Positions 23,954 through 32,507 of a stretch of 64,000 nt of DNA are shown piece after piece. The notes beneath the pieces are model-generated. The model saw only the letters and a list, made by a program, of their open reading frames with translations. It made no database searches and was not told the DNA's origin. Origin of the DNA: Halorubrum aethiopicum (GTDB lineage Archaea; Halobacteriota; Halobacteria; Halobacteriales; Haloferacaceae); NCBI RefSeq assembly GCF_001542905.1, contig NZ_LOAJ01000001.1, positions 1,612,001 through 1,676,000 of the forward strand. The letters run 5' to 3'. Positions within the stretch are counted from its first letter, which is position 1; each line of letters starts with the position of its first letter. Both the position numbers and the translations under genes were made by a program.

Positions 23954-26113
23954 TCAGTCGTCGTCCGCCGTCTCGCCGATCCGCGCCGGCTCGCCGATCG
24001 TCGACTCCTCGGTCGGGTGGAAACACGCCGCCGCGTGGCCGGGCTCGGTCCAGGCGTCGAGCTCCGGCTCCTCCTCGCGGCAGCGCTCCGTCGCCTTCGG
24101 GCACCGCGGCGCGAACCGACACCCTCCCGCCGGCCCCTCCGGGTCGGCCGGCTCCCCCGAGAGGGCGACCCGCTCCCGGTCGCCCCGCGGGTCCGTCTCC
24201 GGGACGGCCGCGAGCAACGCCTCCGTGTACGGGTGTTTCGGGTCGGTCACGATCCGCTCCGTCGACCCCGTCTCCACGAACCGCCCGAGGTACATGATCG
24301 AGATCCGGTCGGCGATCTGCGTGAGGCTCGCCAGGTCGTGGGAGATGTACAACACGCCGATCCCCTCGGTGTTGGCCAGCGACCGGAGGAGGTTGAGCAC
24401 CTCCGCCTGGAGCGACACGTCGAGCATCGACGCCGGCTCGTCGCAGATGAGGAACTCGGGGTCGATGACGAGCGCCCGCGCGATCGCGACCCGCTGGCGC
24501 TGGCCGCCGGAGAGCTCGTTCGGGTACTTGTCGAGGTAGCGCTCGGCGGGGGCCAACCCGACCCGTTCGAGCGTCTCCCGGACGGCGGCGTCGCGCTCGT
24601 CGAGCCGGTAGCCGTGGATCGTGAGCGGCTCCTTCACCAGCGTCTCGACCGTGAGCCGCGGATTCAGCGACTCGTAGGGGTTCTGAAAGACGATCTGGAG
24701 GTCCTTTCTGAGCGACCGGAGGTTCCCGTCCAGATAGTGTTCGTGCGACCGGCCGTCGAAGGCAAAGCCGCCGGAGGTGGGCTCCTCGAGCAGCGCGAGC
24801 GTCTGCCCGAGCGTGGACTTCCCGCAGCCGGACTCGCCGACGACGCCCAGTATCTCGCCGCGCGCGACCGAGAGGGAGACGCCGTCGACGGCCCGCACGT
24901 GCGAGTCGCCGCCGTCGAGCACCTCCCGGAGGATCTCGCCGCGCCGCTCGTACCAGCGGCTGAGACTGTTCGTGAACCCCGTCACCGTCGGCGAGACGCC
25001 GTCGATGCGGAGACGGCCGAGGAGCGACTCCGATCGCTCGTACCACGTACACAGCTCCTCGACCTCGAGGACGACGTCGTCCGAGACGGAGCGTGACCCC
25101 TCCGCGCCGCCGCCCCACGTCTCGGCGGCCTCGGCCTCCCGTCGCATCCGGGTCGCTCGGTCCGCGTTGTGACACGCGACGTCCTGGTTCCGGTAGGGAA
25201 GCTCCTCGAGCTCGGGCGTCGTCGTCGCGCACTCCTCGCTCGCGAACGGGCAGCGGGGTTCGAAGACGCAGCCCGTCGGCTTCTCGTCCAGTTGCGGCGG
25301 CTTCCCCGGGACCGACACCAGCCCGTCCGCGTCGTCGTCCAACGCCGGAAACGCGTTCTTCAACCCCATCGTGTAGGGGTTCGACGGATTGAGAAGCAGG
25401 TTGTCCACGCACCCCCGTTCCATCACCGTCCCGCCGTACAAAACCGACATCTCGTCGCAGGTCTCCGCGATGACGCTCAGGTCGTGGGTGATGAGAAGCA
25501 GGGAGCTGTCCGTCTCCTCTTGGATCTGGAGGATGTTGTCGATGATCTTGTCCTGGACGATCACGTCGAGCCCGGTGGTGGGCTCGTCCGCGATGACGAG
25601 CTTCGGATCTAACGCGAGCGCCATCGCGATGACGACTCGCTGGCGCATCCCGTCCGAGAACTGGTGCGGGTAGTCGCCGACGCGGTCGGGGTCGAGCCCG
25701 ACCGTCTCGAACAGCTCGCGGGCGCGGCGACGTGCCTTCCGCTCGGAGACCTCCCGGTGCGTCTGGATCGCCTGTCGGATCTGTGCGCCCACGGACAACA
25801 CCGGGTCGAGCGCGTCGATCGCGGTCTGCGGAATGAAGGCTATCTCCTCCCAGAGGAGGTCCTGCCGCTCCGAGGGCGTCAGCGCCCGCAGGTCCCGTCC
25901 CTCGAACTCGATCTCGCCCGACTCGATCTCCGCGTGGTCGGGGAGGAGGCCGAGGATCGCCTTCGCGGTCGTCGACTTCCCGGACGCCGACTCCCCGGAC
26001 AGCGCGTAGTTGACCCCGTCCTCGATGGTGAACGACACCCCGTTCACGCTGTGGAGCTCCCCGTCGCGAGCGTCGTATCGAACCGACAGGTCGTCCACGT
26101 CGAGGAGCGTCAT
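23954..26113 (-). CDS. Fused DppD-DppF-type ABC ATPase, orphan (no adjacent permeases)
   Basis: A 719-residue protein with two complete ATPase domains of the oligopeptide/dipeptide importer class. Domain 1 has Walker A GESASGKST, signature FSDGMRQRVVIAMALALDP and the cysteine motif CVFEPRCPFASEEC; domain 2 starts near residue 345 and has GESGCGKST, LSGGQRQRVAIARALVIDP and CRFAPRCPKATERC. The usual order permease-permease-ATPase is missing: the upstream side holds only a repeat-rich short ORF that overlaps the ATG by four bases. It is a paralogue of the fused ATPase at 32.5-34.6 kb and may energise that transporter or one encoded elsewhere. Confidence 0.92.
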   Translation of the reverse strand: MTLLDVDDLSVRYDARDGELHSVNGVSFTIEDGVNYALSGESASGKSTTAKAILGLLPDHAEIESGEIEFEGRDLRALTPSERQDLLWEEIAFIPQTAIDALDPVLSVGAQIRQAIQTHREVSERKARRRARELFETVGLDPDRVGDYPHQFSDGMRQRVVIAMALALDPKLVIADEPTTGLDVIVQDKIIDNILQIQEETDSSLLLITHDLSVIAETCDEMSVLYGGTVMERGCVDNLLLNPSNPYTMGLKNAFPALDDDADGLVSVPGKPPQLDEKPTGCVFEPRCPFASEECATTTPELEELPYRNQDVACHNADRATRMRREAEAAETWGGGAEGSRSVSDDVVLEVEELCTWYERSESLLGRLRIDGVSPTVTGFTNSLSRWYERRGEILREVLDGGDSHVRAVDGVSLSVARGEILGVVGESGCGKSTLGQTLALLEEPTSGGFAFDGRSHEHYLDGNLRSLRKDLQIVFQNPYESLNPRLTVETLVKEPLTIHGYRLDERDAAVRETLERVGLAPAERYLDKYPNELSGGQRQRVAIARALVIDPEFLICDEPASMLDVSLQAEVLNLLRSLANTEGIGVLYISHDLASLTQIADRISIMYLGRFVETGSTERIVTDPKHPYTEALLAAVPETDPRGDRERVALSGEPADPEGPAGGCRFAPRCPKATERCREEEPELDAWTEPGHAAACFHPTEESTIGEPARIGETADDD

Positions 26114-26328
26114 TCGCGCACCCGTCCGGGCGGTTCCACGGCGCTCCCGCTCGACCGACCCGCGGCGGTCGTGCTCGGTCGACGGGAGGCGGTCGTGCTC
26201 GGCTGACGGGAGGCGGTCGTGCTCGGCTGACGGGAGGCGGTCGTGCTCGGCCGACGGGAGGCCGTCGCGCTCGGTCGATCGGCGTCGTCCCCCGCGGGAT
26301 CCGCCCCCTCGCGCTCGTGGCTAACCAT
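26110..26328 (-). CDS. Possible 72-residue repeat-rich leader protein
   Basis: An ORF starting MVSHEREGADPAGDD, whose middle is five copies of an eight-residue unit (ASRQPSTT and variants), low in complexity and rich in Ser/Thr/Arg. Its stop overlaps the start of the fused ATPase by four bases. A minus-strand TATA-like TTCATAAC lies about 28 bases before the ATG, suiting a leaderless start. Both points support translation, but the composition is unlike that of a folded haloarchaeal protein (few acidic residues in the repeat). It may serve only as a coupling leader, or may not be a gene. Confidence 0.4.
   Translation of the reverse strand: MVSHEREGADPAGDDADRPSATASRRPSTTASRQPSTTASRQPSTTASRRPSTTAAGRSSGSAVEPPGRVRE
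26164..26283. repeat. 24-bp tandem repeat, five units
   Basis: Units of 24 bp beginning GGCGGTCGTGCTCGGCTGAC at 26164, 26188, 26212 and 26236, with a degenerate fifth at 26260. The middle two are identical; the others differ by one to a few bases. The length is a multiple of three, so the frame of the leader ORF on the minus strand is kept whatever the copy number. There are no unique spacers, so this is not a CRISPR. Confidence 0.9.
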
Positions 26329-26347
26329 CCCGATCGATCGTATGGAT

Positions 26348-26437
26348 CATCTCCGTTATGAACCCTCGGATCACGTGAAATGCCGCCACGAGGGATGGCG
26401 CGGCGGGCGGTTCATCACCGTTATGAACCCCCGGATC
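26348..26437. promoter_or_regulatory. Direct repeat with bidirectional TATA-like core (divergent promoter)
   Basis: This lies in the 465-base stretch 26114-26578 between the fused ATPase and the MFS gene. Two 25-bp copies (26348-26372 and 26413-26437), 65 bp apart and differing at two positions, share CCGTTATGAACCC and the flanking CAT and CGGATC. GTTATGAA reads as a TATA-like box rightwards and TTCATAAC leftwards. The second copy is also part of an inverted repeat GTTCAT/ATGAAC. The rest of the stretch holds the 72-residue ORF with the 24-bp array and, after 26437, about 140 bases with a possible 39-codon ORF from 26453 and no further signal. Confidence 0.55.
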
Positions 26438-26578
26438 CTACCGCTCGCCACGATGACCGCCGAGCGACCGGTCTCCGTCCGGCCGAGCGAGCGACGCCGG
26501 ACGGGCGTCCCCACGGCCCGCCCGAGCACCGAGACCGACGCCGACTCGGGCGGTCGAGAGCGGGGGTGCTGACGAGGC

Positions 26579-27790
26579 GTGGGACGGTCGTCGCTGGGTC
26601 GTCTGGGGCGGTTCGACGCGATCGTGCTCACGTCGACGCTCTGGTTTCTGGGGAAGTTCGTCCGCTTCGCGTTCCCGCCGCTCTTCGAGCGGATCGCCGG
26701 CGTGTACGAGGTGTCGACGGCGGTGCTCGGGACCGCGTTCAGCGGGCTCCTCCTCGTGTACGCCGTGCTCCAGTTCCCGTCCGGGCTGCTCGCGGACCGG
26801 TTCAGCTCCGTGGCCGTCATCGGCTCCGGGGCGGCGCTCGCGGCCCTCGGGGCACTCGCGCTGGCCGTCGACGGGCCGTTCGTCCTGCTCGTCGGGGCCA
26901 TGCTGACGATCGGTGCGGGGACGGGTACGCTCAAGACGGTGGGGGTGCGGCTGCTCTCGCGGGCGTACCCGCACCGGACCGGGCGGACGCTCGGCGTGTT
27001 CGACACGTTCGGCACCTTCGGCGGCGTCGCGGCCCCCGCCGCGGTGGTCGTCTTCTCGGGGCTCCCCGGCCTCCTCGGTGCCGGCTGGCGAACGACGTTC
27101 CTCGCGGCCGGACTCGTGGGGCTCGCCGTGACCGCCGCGTTCGTCGCCCGGGTCCCCGCGCGGGTCTCCGAGGTCGACGTCGGCGGGACGGGCACCGGGG
27201 AGGGCGTACCGGTCCGCGAGTACGCCGCGCTCTTCCGGAACCCGCGGTTCTCGGCGTTCGTCGCGGTGACGGTCCTGTTCTCGTTCGCGTACAACGCCGC
27301 GATCGCCTTCCTCCCGCTGTACCTCACGCGGGAGGCCGGGCTCGGGTCGGCCACTGCGAGCCTGCTCTTCAGCGCGCTGTTCGCGGTGAGCCTCGTCCAA
27401 CTGTTCACCGGCGAGCTGAGCGACCGGACGGGAGAGCTCCCCGTGATCGCGGTCACGCTCGGGCTCGCGACGGTCGGGCTCGGCTCCGTCGTCCTGCTGA
27501 CCGGCGTCGGGGGCGCGGTCCCGCTGGGGGCGGCGATCGTCTGTCTCGGCCTCGGCTCCCACGGCTACCGCCCGGTCCGCAGCGCGTACCTGATGTCCGT
27601 CATCCCCGCGTCCGTCGCCGGCGGCAGCCTCGGGGCGGTGCGGACGCTTCTGATGATCGCCGGGGCCTCCTCCCCCGCCCTCGTCGGGTTCCTCTCGGAG
27701 ACGGCCGGGTTCAAGCCGGCGTTCTGGCTCCTCACCGCGGCGCTGGGGCTCGGAACGGTCGTCTCGGCCGTCCTCTGGCTGTTCGAGTGA
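26579..27790 (+). CDS. MFS transporter
   Basis: A 403-residue permease of the major facilitator superfamily with 12 predicted membrane segments. The cytoplasmic loop after segment 2 reads GLLADRFSSVAVIGSG, and the equivalent loop in the second half contains TGELSDRTGELPVIA. The start is GTG shortly after a GAGG, the first possible start after an in-frame stop. It is divergent from the orphan fused ATPase and followed by the tartrate/malate dehydrogenase on the same strand. Thus it may carry an organic acid or sugar acid, which is an inference from position only. Confidence 0.87.
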   Translation: MGRSSLGRLGRFDAIVLTSTLWFLGKFVRFAFPPLFERIAGVYEVSTAVLGTAFSGLLLVYAVLQFPSGLLADRFSSVAVIGSGAALAALGALALAVDGPFVLLVGAMLTIGAGTGTLKTVGVRLLSRAYPHRTGRTLGVFDTFGTFGGVAAPAAVVVFSGLPGLLGAGWRTTFLAAGLVGLAVTAAFVARVPARVSEVDVGGTGTGEGVPVREYAALFRNPRFSAFVAVTVLFSFAYNAAIAFLPLYLTREAGLGSATASLLFSALFAVSLVQLFTGELSDRTGELPVIAVTLGLATVGLGSVVLLTGVGGAVPLGAAIVCLGLGSHGYRPVRSAYLMSVIPASVAGGSLGAVRTLLMIAGASSPALVGFLSETAGFKPAFWLLTAALGLGTVVSAVLWLFE

Positions 27791-27863
27791 CGTCCGAGCG
27801 GCCGTCCCCTCGCGGCGGCGATCCGGTTCGGCGGACCGACTCGGTGTTATCACTTCGGTGACC

Positions 27864-27869
27864 TTTTTT
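27864..27869 (+). terminator. Possible U-tract terminator after the MFS gene
   Basis: A run of six T about 75 bases after the MFS stop, in a GC-rich context. Archaeal terminators are U-rich tracts that are recognised together with FttA. It could instead be part of the promoter of the dehydrogenase gene starting at 27907. Confidence 0.35.
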
Positions 27870-27906
27870 CAAAGGGTTCAACACCGCCCGGTCGGATGCG
27901 TGGGCC

Positions 27907-28965
27907 ATGGACGCCTACGAGATCGCCGTGATCCCAGGTGACGGTATCGGGCCGGAAGTCGTCGACGCGGCGCTCCCGCTCGTCGCGGACGCGGCCGAGG
28001 AGGCCGAGTTCTCCTTCGAGACGACGCGGTTCGACTGGGGGACCGAACGCCACCTCGAGCGGGGGGAGATGATGCCCGACGACGGCCTCGACCGGCTCTC
28101 GGGGTTCGACTCGATCTTCCTCGGGGCCGTCGGCCACCCCGACGTCCCCGACCACGTGACGCTCCACGGGCTCCTGTTGCCGATCCGCAAGGGGTTCGAC
28201 CAGTACGTCTGTAAGCGCCCGAACGTCCTGTTCGAGGGGATCGAGAGCCCGCTCCGCGGGTACGGGGCCGGCGACATCGACTTCGTGGTGTACCGCGAGA
28301 ACACGGAAGGAGAGTACGCCAGCGTCGGCGGCCGGGAACACCGCGGGTTCGACCACGAGACCGCGGTCCAGTCGGCGCTCTTCACCCGCCGCGGCACGGA
28401 GCGGATCGTCCGCGCCGCCTTCGAGGCCGCGACGGAACGGGAGGGGCGTCTCACCAGCATCACGAAGTCGAACGCGCAGGCCCACAGCATGGTGTTCTGG
28501 GACGACGTGGTCGAGGAGGTGGCGACGGAGTTCCCGTCGGTGGAGGTCGAGCGGCTCCTCGTCGACGCGGCGGCGATGGACCTGATCCGCCGGCCGCACG
28601 AGTTCGACGTGCTCGTCGCCTCGAACCTCTTCGGCGACATCCTCACCGACGTCGGCGCGCAGATAACCGGGAGCATGGGGCTCGCCCCCTCCGGAAACGT
28701 CCACCCCGGCGAGTCGTACCCGTCGATGTTCGAGCCGGTCCACGGGAGCGCGCCCGACATCGTCGGCGAGGGCGTCGCGAACCCGCTCGCGACGGTGCTC
28801 TCGTGGTCCATGCTGTTCGAGGAGCTCGGAGAGATCGGAGCCGCGGACGCGCTCTGGAGCGCGGTCGCGGACCAGCTCGCCGACGCCGACGCCCCCAGAA
28901 CGCCCGACATCGGGGGGACGGCGGGCACCGAGGCCGTCGTCGCGGACCTCCGGTCGCGGCTGTGA
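27907..28965 (+). CDS. Tartrate/D-malate dehydrogenase-like (isopropylmalate dehydrogenase family)
   Basis: A 352-residue beta-decarboxylating dehydrogenase that uses NAD and a divalent metal. The family start IAVIPGDGIGPEVVDAALPL, the segment VGHPDVPDHVTLHGLLLPIR (HxxLHGLLLPIRK is typical of tartrate and D-malate dehydrogenases rather than isopropylmalate enzymes), YRENTEGEYASVGG, the SNLFGDILTDVGAQITGSMG metal site and PVHGSAPDIVGEGVANPLA are all present. It would oxidise tartrate, D-malate or a similar 2-hydroxy diacid. It lies downstream of the MFS carrier and upstream of the convergent enolase-superfamily gene, suggesting a role in hydroxy-acid breakdown. Confidence 0.88.
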   Translation: MDAYEIAVIPGDGIGPEVVDAALPLVADAAEEAEFSFETTRFDWGTERHLERGEMMPDDGLDRLSGFDSIFLGAVGHPDVPDHVTLHGLLLPIRKGFDQYVCKRPNVLFEGIESPLRGYGAGDIDFVVYRENTEGEYASVGGREHRGFDHETAVQSALFTRRGTERIVRAAFEAATEREGRLTSITKSNAQAHSMVFWDDVVEEVATEFPSVEVERLLVDAAAMDLIRRPHEFDVLVASNLFGDILTDVGAQITGSMGLAPSGNVHPGESYPSMFEPVHGSAPDIVGEGVANPLATVLSWSMLFEELGEIGAADALWSAVADQLADADAPRTPDIGGTAGTEAVVADLRSRL

Positions 28966-29019
28966 GGTGCCGCGGTTCGCGGGCCGTCGAGGACTCCTTC
29001 ACCGACTATCCCGGGAGGC

Positions 29020-30156
29020 TCACTCGACCCGGAACCGGTCGAGCGTCTCGGGATCGATCTCGACCCCGAGACCCGGCCCGTCGGGGACTGGCACCTCGGT
29101 TCCCTCGTTCCGGATCGGGTCGACGGCCAGCTCCTCGCGGATCGGGTTCGGCGTGCGGTCGAACTCCAGTCTGGGCGACCCCGGAAGCGTCGCGAGCAGC
29201 TGGAGGCTCGCCGCGAGCGCGACCGCGCTCCCGAACACGTGCGGGTAGGTCGCCAGCCCCGCGGCGTCGGCGGTCTCCGCGGCCCGGCGCGCCGACGTGA
29301 GCCCGCCCGCGCTGGTCACGTCCGGCTGGAGCACGTCGACCGCGCCGGCGTTCGCGACGCGCCGGAACTCGGGCGCGAACGCCCAACACTCGCCGCCCGC
29401 GATCGGGACCTCGCTCTCCCGGTTCAGCCGCGCGTACGCCTCGACCCGCTCCGGCGGGAGCGGCTCCTCGAAGAAGCGCACGTCGAGCTCGGCGAGCCCG
29501 TCGGCCACCCGGCGGGCGGCGGGGAGGTCGTACGCGTGGTTCGCGTCGGCCATCAGCGCGGCGTCGTCCCCGACCGCCTCCCGGACCGCCCGGACCAGCG
29601 CCAGGTCGGCCTCCGGTCCCCAGCCGAAGTGGCGCTCCGTTCCGATCTTCAGTTTGAGCGCGTCGAACCCGGCGTCGACGTGCGACTCGGCCTCCGAGAC
29701 GACCGCCGTCTCGAGCTCGGCGAACTCCTCGACCGGGGGCCAGAAGTGGCCGGTCGCGTAGGCGGGGACCGCCTCGCGGCGCGCGCCGCCGAGCAGCGTC
29801 GCGACGGACGCGCCGGCCGCCTTGCCGCGGAGGTCCCACAGCGCGAGGTCCACGCCGCTCACGACCCCGGCCGGGACCGTCGAGTGGTACGCCGACCGGA
29901 GGTCGAAGACGAGGTCCTCGTGGATCGACTCGACGGCCCGCGCGTCGCGCCCGCGGAGCAGCGGCGCGACCCGGTCGTCGACCGTCTCGCGGGTGCCGGC
30001 GATCGGCCCCCAACACTCCCCCCAGCCGACCGTCCCGTCGGCCGTCTCGATCCGGACCAGACAGTACTCGCGCGACGAGATCCACTTCTGCGCGTTCGCG
30101 AACCGCTCGTCGAGTTCCCGCCGGAGCGGCACCGCCTCGACGCTTCGTATCTCCAT
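29020..30156 (-). CDS. Mandelate racemase/muconate lactonizing enzyme family (enolase superfamily)
   Basis: A 378-residue enzyme with an N-terminal capping domain (MEIRSVEAVPLRRELDERFA) and a C-terminal barrel. Catalytic and metal residues are visible: the K-x-K motif in ALKLKIGTERHF near residue 166, Asp in LMADANHAYD, Glu in RFFEEPLPPE, Glu in AGGECWAF, and the general-base His in YPHVFGSAV. The His plus the KxK motif fit the mandelate-racemase subgroup, whose members include sugar-acid dehydratases. The substrate is not predictable. The start ATG follows GGAGAGGA. It is divergent from the acyl-CoA synthetase across a shared 24-bp motif. Confidence 0.88.
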   Translation of the reverse strand: MEIRSVEAVPLRRELDERFANAQKWISSREYCLVRIETADGTVGWGECWGPIAGTRETVDDRVAPLLRGRDARAVESIHEDLVFDLRSAYHSTVPAGVVSGVDLALWDLRGKAAGASVATLLGGARREAVPAYATGHFWPPVEEFAELETAVVSEAESHVDAGFDALKLKIGTERHFGWGPEADLALVRAVREAVGDDAALMADANHAYDLPAARRVADGLAELDVRFFEEPLPPERVEAYARLNRESEVPIAGGECWAFAPEFRRVANAGAVDVLQPDVTSAGGLTSARRAAETADAAGLATYPHVFGSAVALAASLQLLATLPGSPRLEFDRTPNPIREELAVDPIRNEGTEVPVPDGPGLGVEIDPETLDRFRVE

Positions 30157-30187
30157 GGCCGTTCCTCTCCGACGTGAGCGGGGATCG

Positions 30188-30211
30188 TAATAAAGAATGA
30201 TGTGTATTGTG
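30188..30211 (+). promoter_or_regulatory. 24-bp regulatory motif, copy 1 (acyl-CoA synthetase / racemase-family divergent promoter)
   Basis: TAATAAAGAATGATG, two variable bases, TATTG, one variable base, G. The same string occurs at 38558-38581 on the minus strand upstream of the ABC binding protein, with 21 of 24 bases identical. Each copy ends 47-50 bases before its gene's start codon. Ends AATA and TATT form an inverted repeat, as for a dimer-binding site, and the left part can act as a TATA box. In this copy it also faces the racemase-family gene, 32 bases from that start. Confidence 0.65.
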
Positions 30212-30257
30212 CCCGTTCGGGGGTACGTTGAGGCGGGTTCCCCCGGAACCGACGCCC

Positions 30258-32447
30258 ATGTCAGGAGACGACGCGTCGGTCGTCGATCCGAGCGCCGAGC
30301 CGACTCCCGCCGTCCCGGAACTGGACCCGCTCTTCGACCCGGCGTCGGTCGCGGTCGTGGGGGCCAGCCCCGACTCCTTCTACTCGGGGAACCTCGTGAA
30401 CAACCTCCTCGACTACGGCTTCGACGGGACGCTCTACCCCGTCAACCCGAACCGCGAGGAGGTGTGGGGCCGCCGGTGTCACGACGACGTCTCGGAGGTC
30501 CCCGAGACCGTCGACCTCGTCGTCGTGAGCGTCCCGCGGGAGTACGTCGTCGACGTCGTCGCCGCGGCCGGCGATCGGGGGGTGCCGGTCGCGCTCGTGC
30601 TCACCGCCGGGTTCTCCGAGGCCGACGAGGCGGGCGCGGAACTGGAGGCGCGGCTGGCCGAGACCGCTTCCGACGCCGGGATCCGCGTCGTCGGGCCGAA
30701 CTGTATCGGCGTGATGGCCGCCCGCGGCGCGACGCTCACCTCGACGTGCTCGCGGAACCCGGAACCGGGCCGGATCGGGCTCGTCAGCCAGTCCGGCGCG
30801 CTGGCGTTCACGACGTTCTTCGAGCGGGCCGCAGACCGGGACCTCCACTTCAGCCACGTCGTCTCGACGGGCAACGAGGCGGACCTGACGCTGACGGACT
30901 ACGTCGCGTACCTCGCGGAACGGGAGACCGTCGACGTGGTGTGTACCTACGTCGAGGGGATCGAGGAGCCGGAGCGGTTCATGCGCGTCGCGGAGCGGGC
31001 GACGCGGAACGGGACGCCGGTGTTGACGGTGAAGATCGGCCAGTCCGACCTCGCGGAGGAGGCCACGCTCTCGCACACGGGGTCGCTCACCGGCAGCGAC
31101 GCGGCCTGGGAGGCGGCGTTCGACCAGACCGGCGTCCAGCGGGTGCCGGACATCCCGGACCTGCTCTCGCGGGCGACCGCCCACACCGCGTACGGCACGC
31201 CCGACGGCGACCGGGTCTGTATCGCCTCGACCAGCGGCGGCCTCGCGAGCCTGCTCGCGGACATGGCCGCCGAGCGCGACCTGTCGCTGCCCGACATCGA
31301 CGGGGAGACCGAAGAGACGCTGCTCGGGATCGACGAACTGCTCACCTACGGCGGGTTCAACAACCCCGCCGACATCCGGGGGTACGGCGCCGAGGTGTTC
31401 CCCGAGATCGCCGACGCGGTCCTCGCCGACGACGCCTTCGACGCCTACGTGTTCGCGATCGGGCTGCCGGGAGTCGACGAACGCGCGGCGACGATCGCGG
31501 CGGACCTCGAGGCGATCGCCGCCGACGCCGACGACCCGGTGTACGTCCTCTGGACGGGGCGAAAGGAGCCGGACGACCCGACCGAGACGCCGCCGTACGC
31601 CCGCCTCCGGGAGTCGGTCCCGGTGTACGAGGACCCGGGGCGCTGTCTGGACGCGGTCGCCTCGACCGTCGCGTACGCCGCCGACCGTGACCGCGCCGTC
31701 GGCGAGCCCTCGCGGGCCGACCTCGCGAGCGCGCTCGACGCGGCGGACGGCGACGCCGACCGGGTCGACGCGGCCGCCCTCGACCTCCCCCGGGGCCGCG
31801 TCCTGACGTGGACGGAGGCCGAACCGCTGCTCGACGCGTACGACGTCCCAGTCGTCGAGACGCGGGTCGCGACCGACGCCGACGAGGCGGTCGCCGCCGC
31901 CCGCGAGGTCGGGTTCCCGGTCGTCTGTAAGGTCGACTCGCCGGCGCTTCCCCACCGGACCGACGCCGGCGCGGTCCGACTCGGTCTCGACTCGCCCGCG
32001 GCGGTCCGCGAGGCGTACGCCGACGTGACCGACGCCGCGCTGGATCGGGTCGACGCCGACGAGATCGCGGGCGTGCTCGTCCAGCCGACCGTCGACGACG
32101 GCGTCGAGGCCATCCTCGGCGTCGCGCCCGGCGACGTCTTCGGCTCGCTGGTCACGGTCGGTCCCGGCGGGGTGCTGGTGGAGGCGCTCGACGAGACCGC
32201 GACGCTCGTCCCGCCGTTCTCGCGGGCCGACGCGCGCCGCGCCGTCGAGGGGACGGCGCTCGCGGACCTGCTGACCGACCGACGCGCGGGCGAGCCGCTC
32301 TCCGTCGACGCCGTCGTCGACCTGCTCGTGAACGTCGGGGACCTGGCGGCCGCCGTCGACGCGGTCGCCGAACTCGACCTCAACCCGGTCGTCGTCACCG
32401 CGGACGGCCCCGTCCCCGTCGACGCGCTGGTGCGGACGCGCCGCTGA
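30258..32447 (+). CDS. acd: ADP-forming acetate/acyl-CoA synthetase, alpha-beta fusion
   Basis: A 729-residue enzyme that makes ATP from ADP, phosphate and an acyl-CoA (or the reverse). The N-terminal half is the CoA-binding alpha part (FDPASVAVVGASPDSFYSGN, RVVGPNCIGVMAARGATLTS) with the phosphohistidine in ATLSHTGSLTGSDAAWEAAF. From about residue 500 comes the ATP-grasp beta part (TWTEAEPLLDAYDVPVVETR, VVCKVDSPALPHRTDAGAVR). The ATG at 30258 is preferred to an upstream TTG. The regulatory motif 47 bases before it and the divergent dehydratase suggest that it acts in the last step of a specific carboxylic acid pathway, not general acetate use. Confidence 0.92.
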   Translation: MSGDDASVVDPSAEPTPAVPELDPLFDPASVAVVGASPDSFYSGNLVNNLLDYGFDGTLYPVNPNREEVWGRRCHDDVSEVPETVDLVVVSVPREYVVDVVAAAGDRGVPVALVLTAGFSEADEAGAELEARLAETASDAGIRVVGPNCIGVMAARGATLTSTCSRNPEPGRIGLVSQSGALAFTTFFERAADRDLHFSHVVSTGNEADLTLTDYVAYLAERETVDVVCTYVEGIEEPERFMRVAERATRNGTPVLTVKIGQSDLAEEATLSHTGSLTGSDAAWEAAFDQTGVQRVPDIPDLLSRATAHTAYGTPDGDRVCIASTSGGLASLLADMAAERDLSLPDIDGETEETLLGIDELLTYGGFNNPADIRGYGAEVFPEIADAVLADDAFDAYVFAIGLPGVDERAATIAADLEAIAADADDPVYVLWTGRKEPDDPTETPPYARLRESVPVYEDPGRCLDAVASTVAYAADRDRAVGEPSRADLASALDAADGDADRVDAAALDLPRGRVLTWTEAEPLLDAYDVPVVETRVATDADEAVAAAREVGFPVVCKVDSPALPHRTDAGAVRLGLDSPAAVREAYADVTDAALDRVDADEIAGVLVQPTVDDGVEAILGVAPGDVFGSLVTVGPGGVLVEALDETATLVPPFSRADARRAVEGTALADLLTDRRAGEPLSVDAVVDLLVNVGDLAAAVDAVAELDLNPVVVTADGPVPVDALVRTRR

Positions 32448-32507
32448 AGGCGGTTAGGTGCGAAACACGGCGGAAACGGCAGGGCCGTCGGCGGGCGGAC
32501 CGACGGA

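Noticed and set aside
26164-26283. Possible CRISPR array
   Set aside because: The units are contiguous 24-bp tandem copies with no variable spacers, and no cas genes are in the window.
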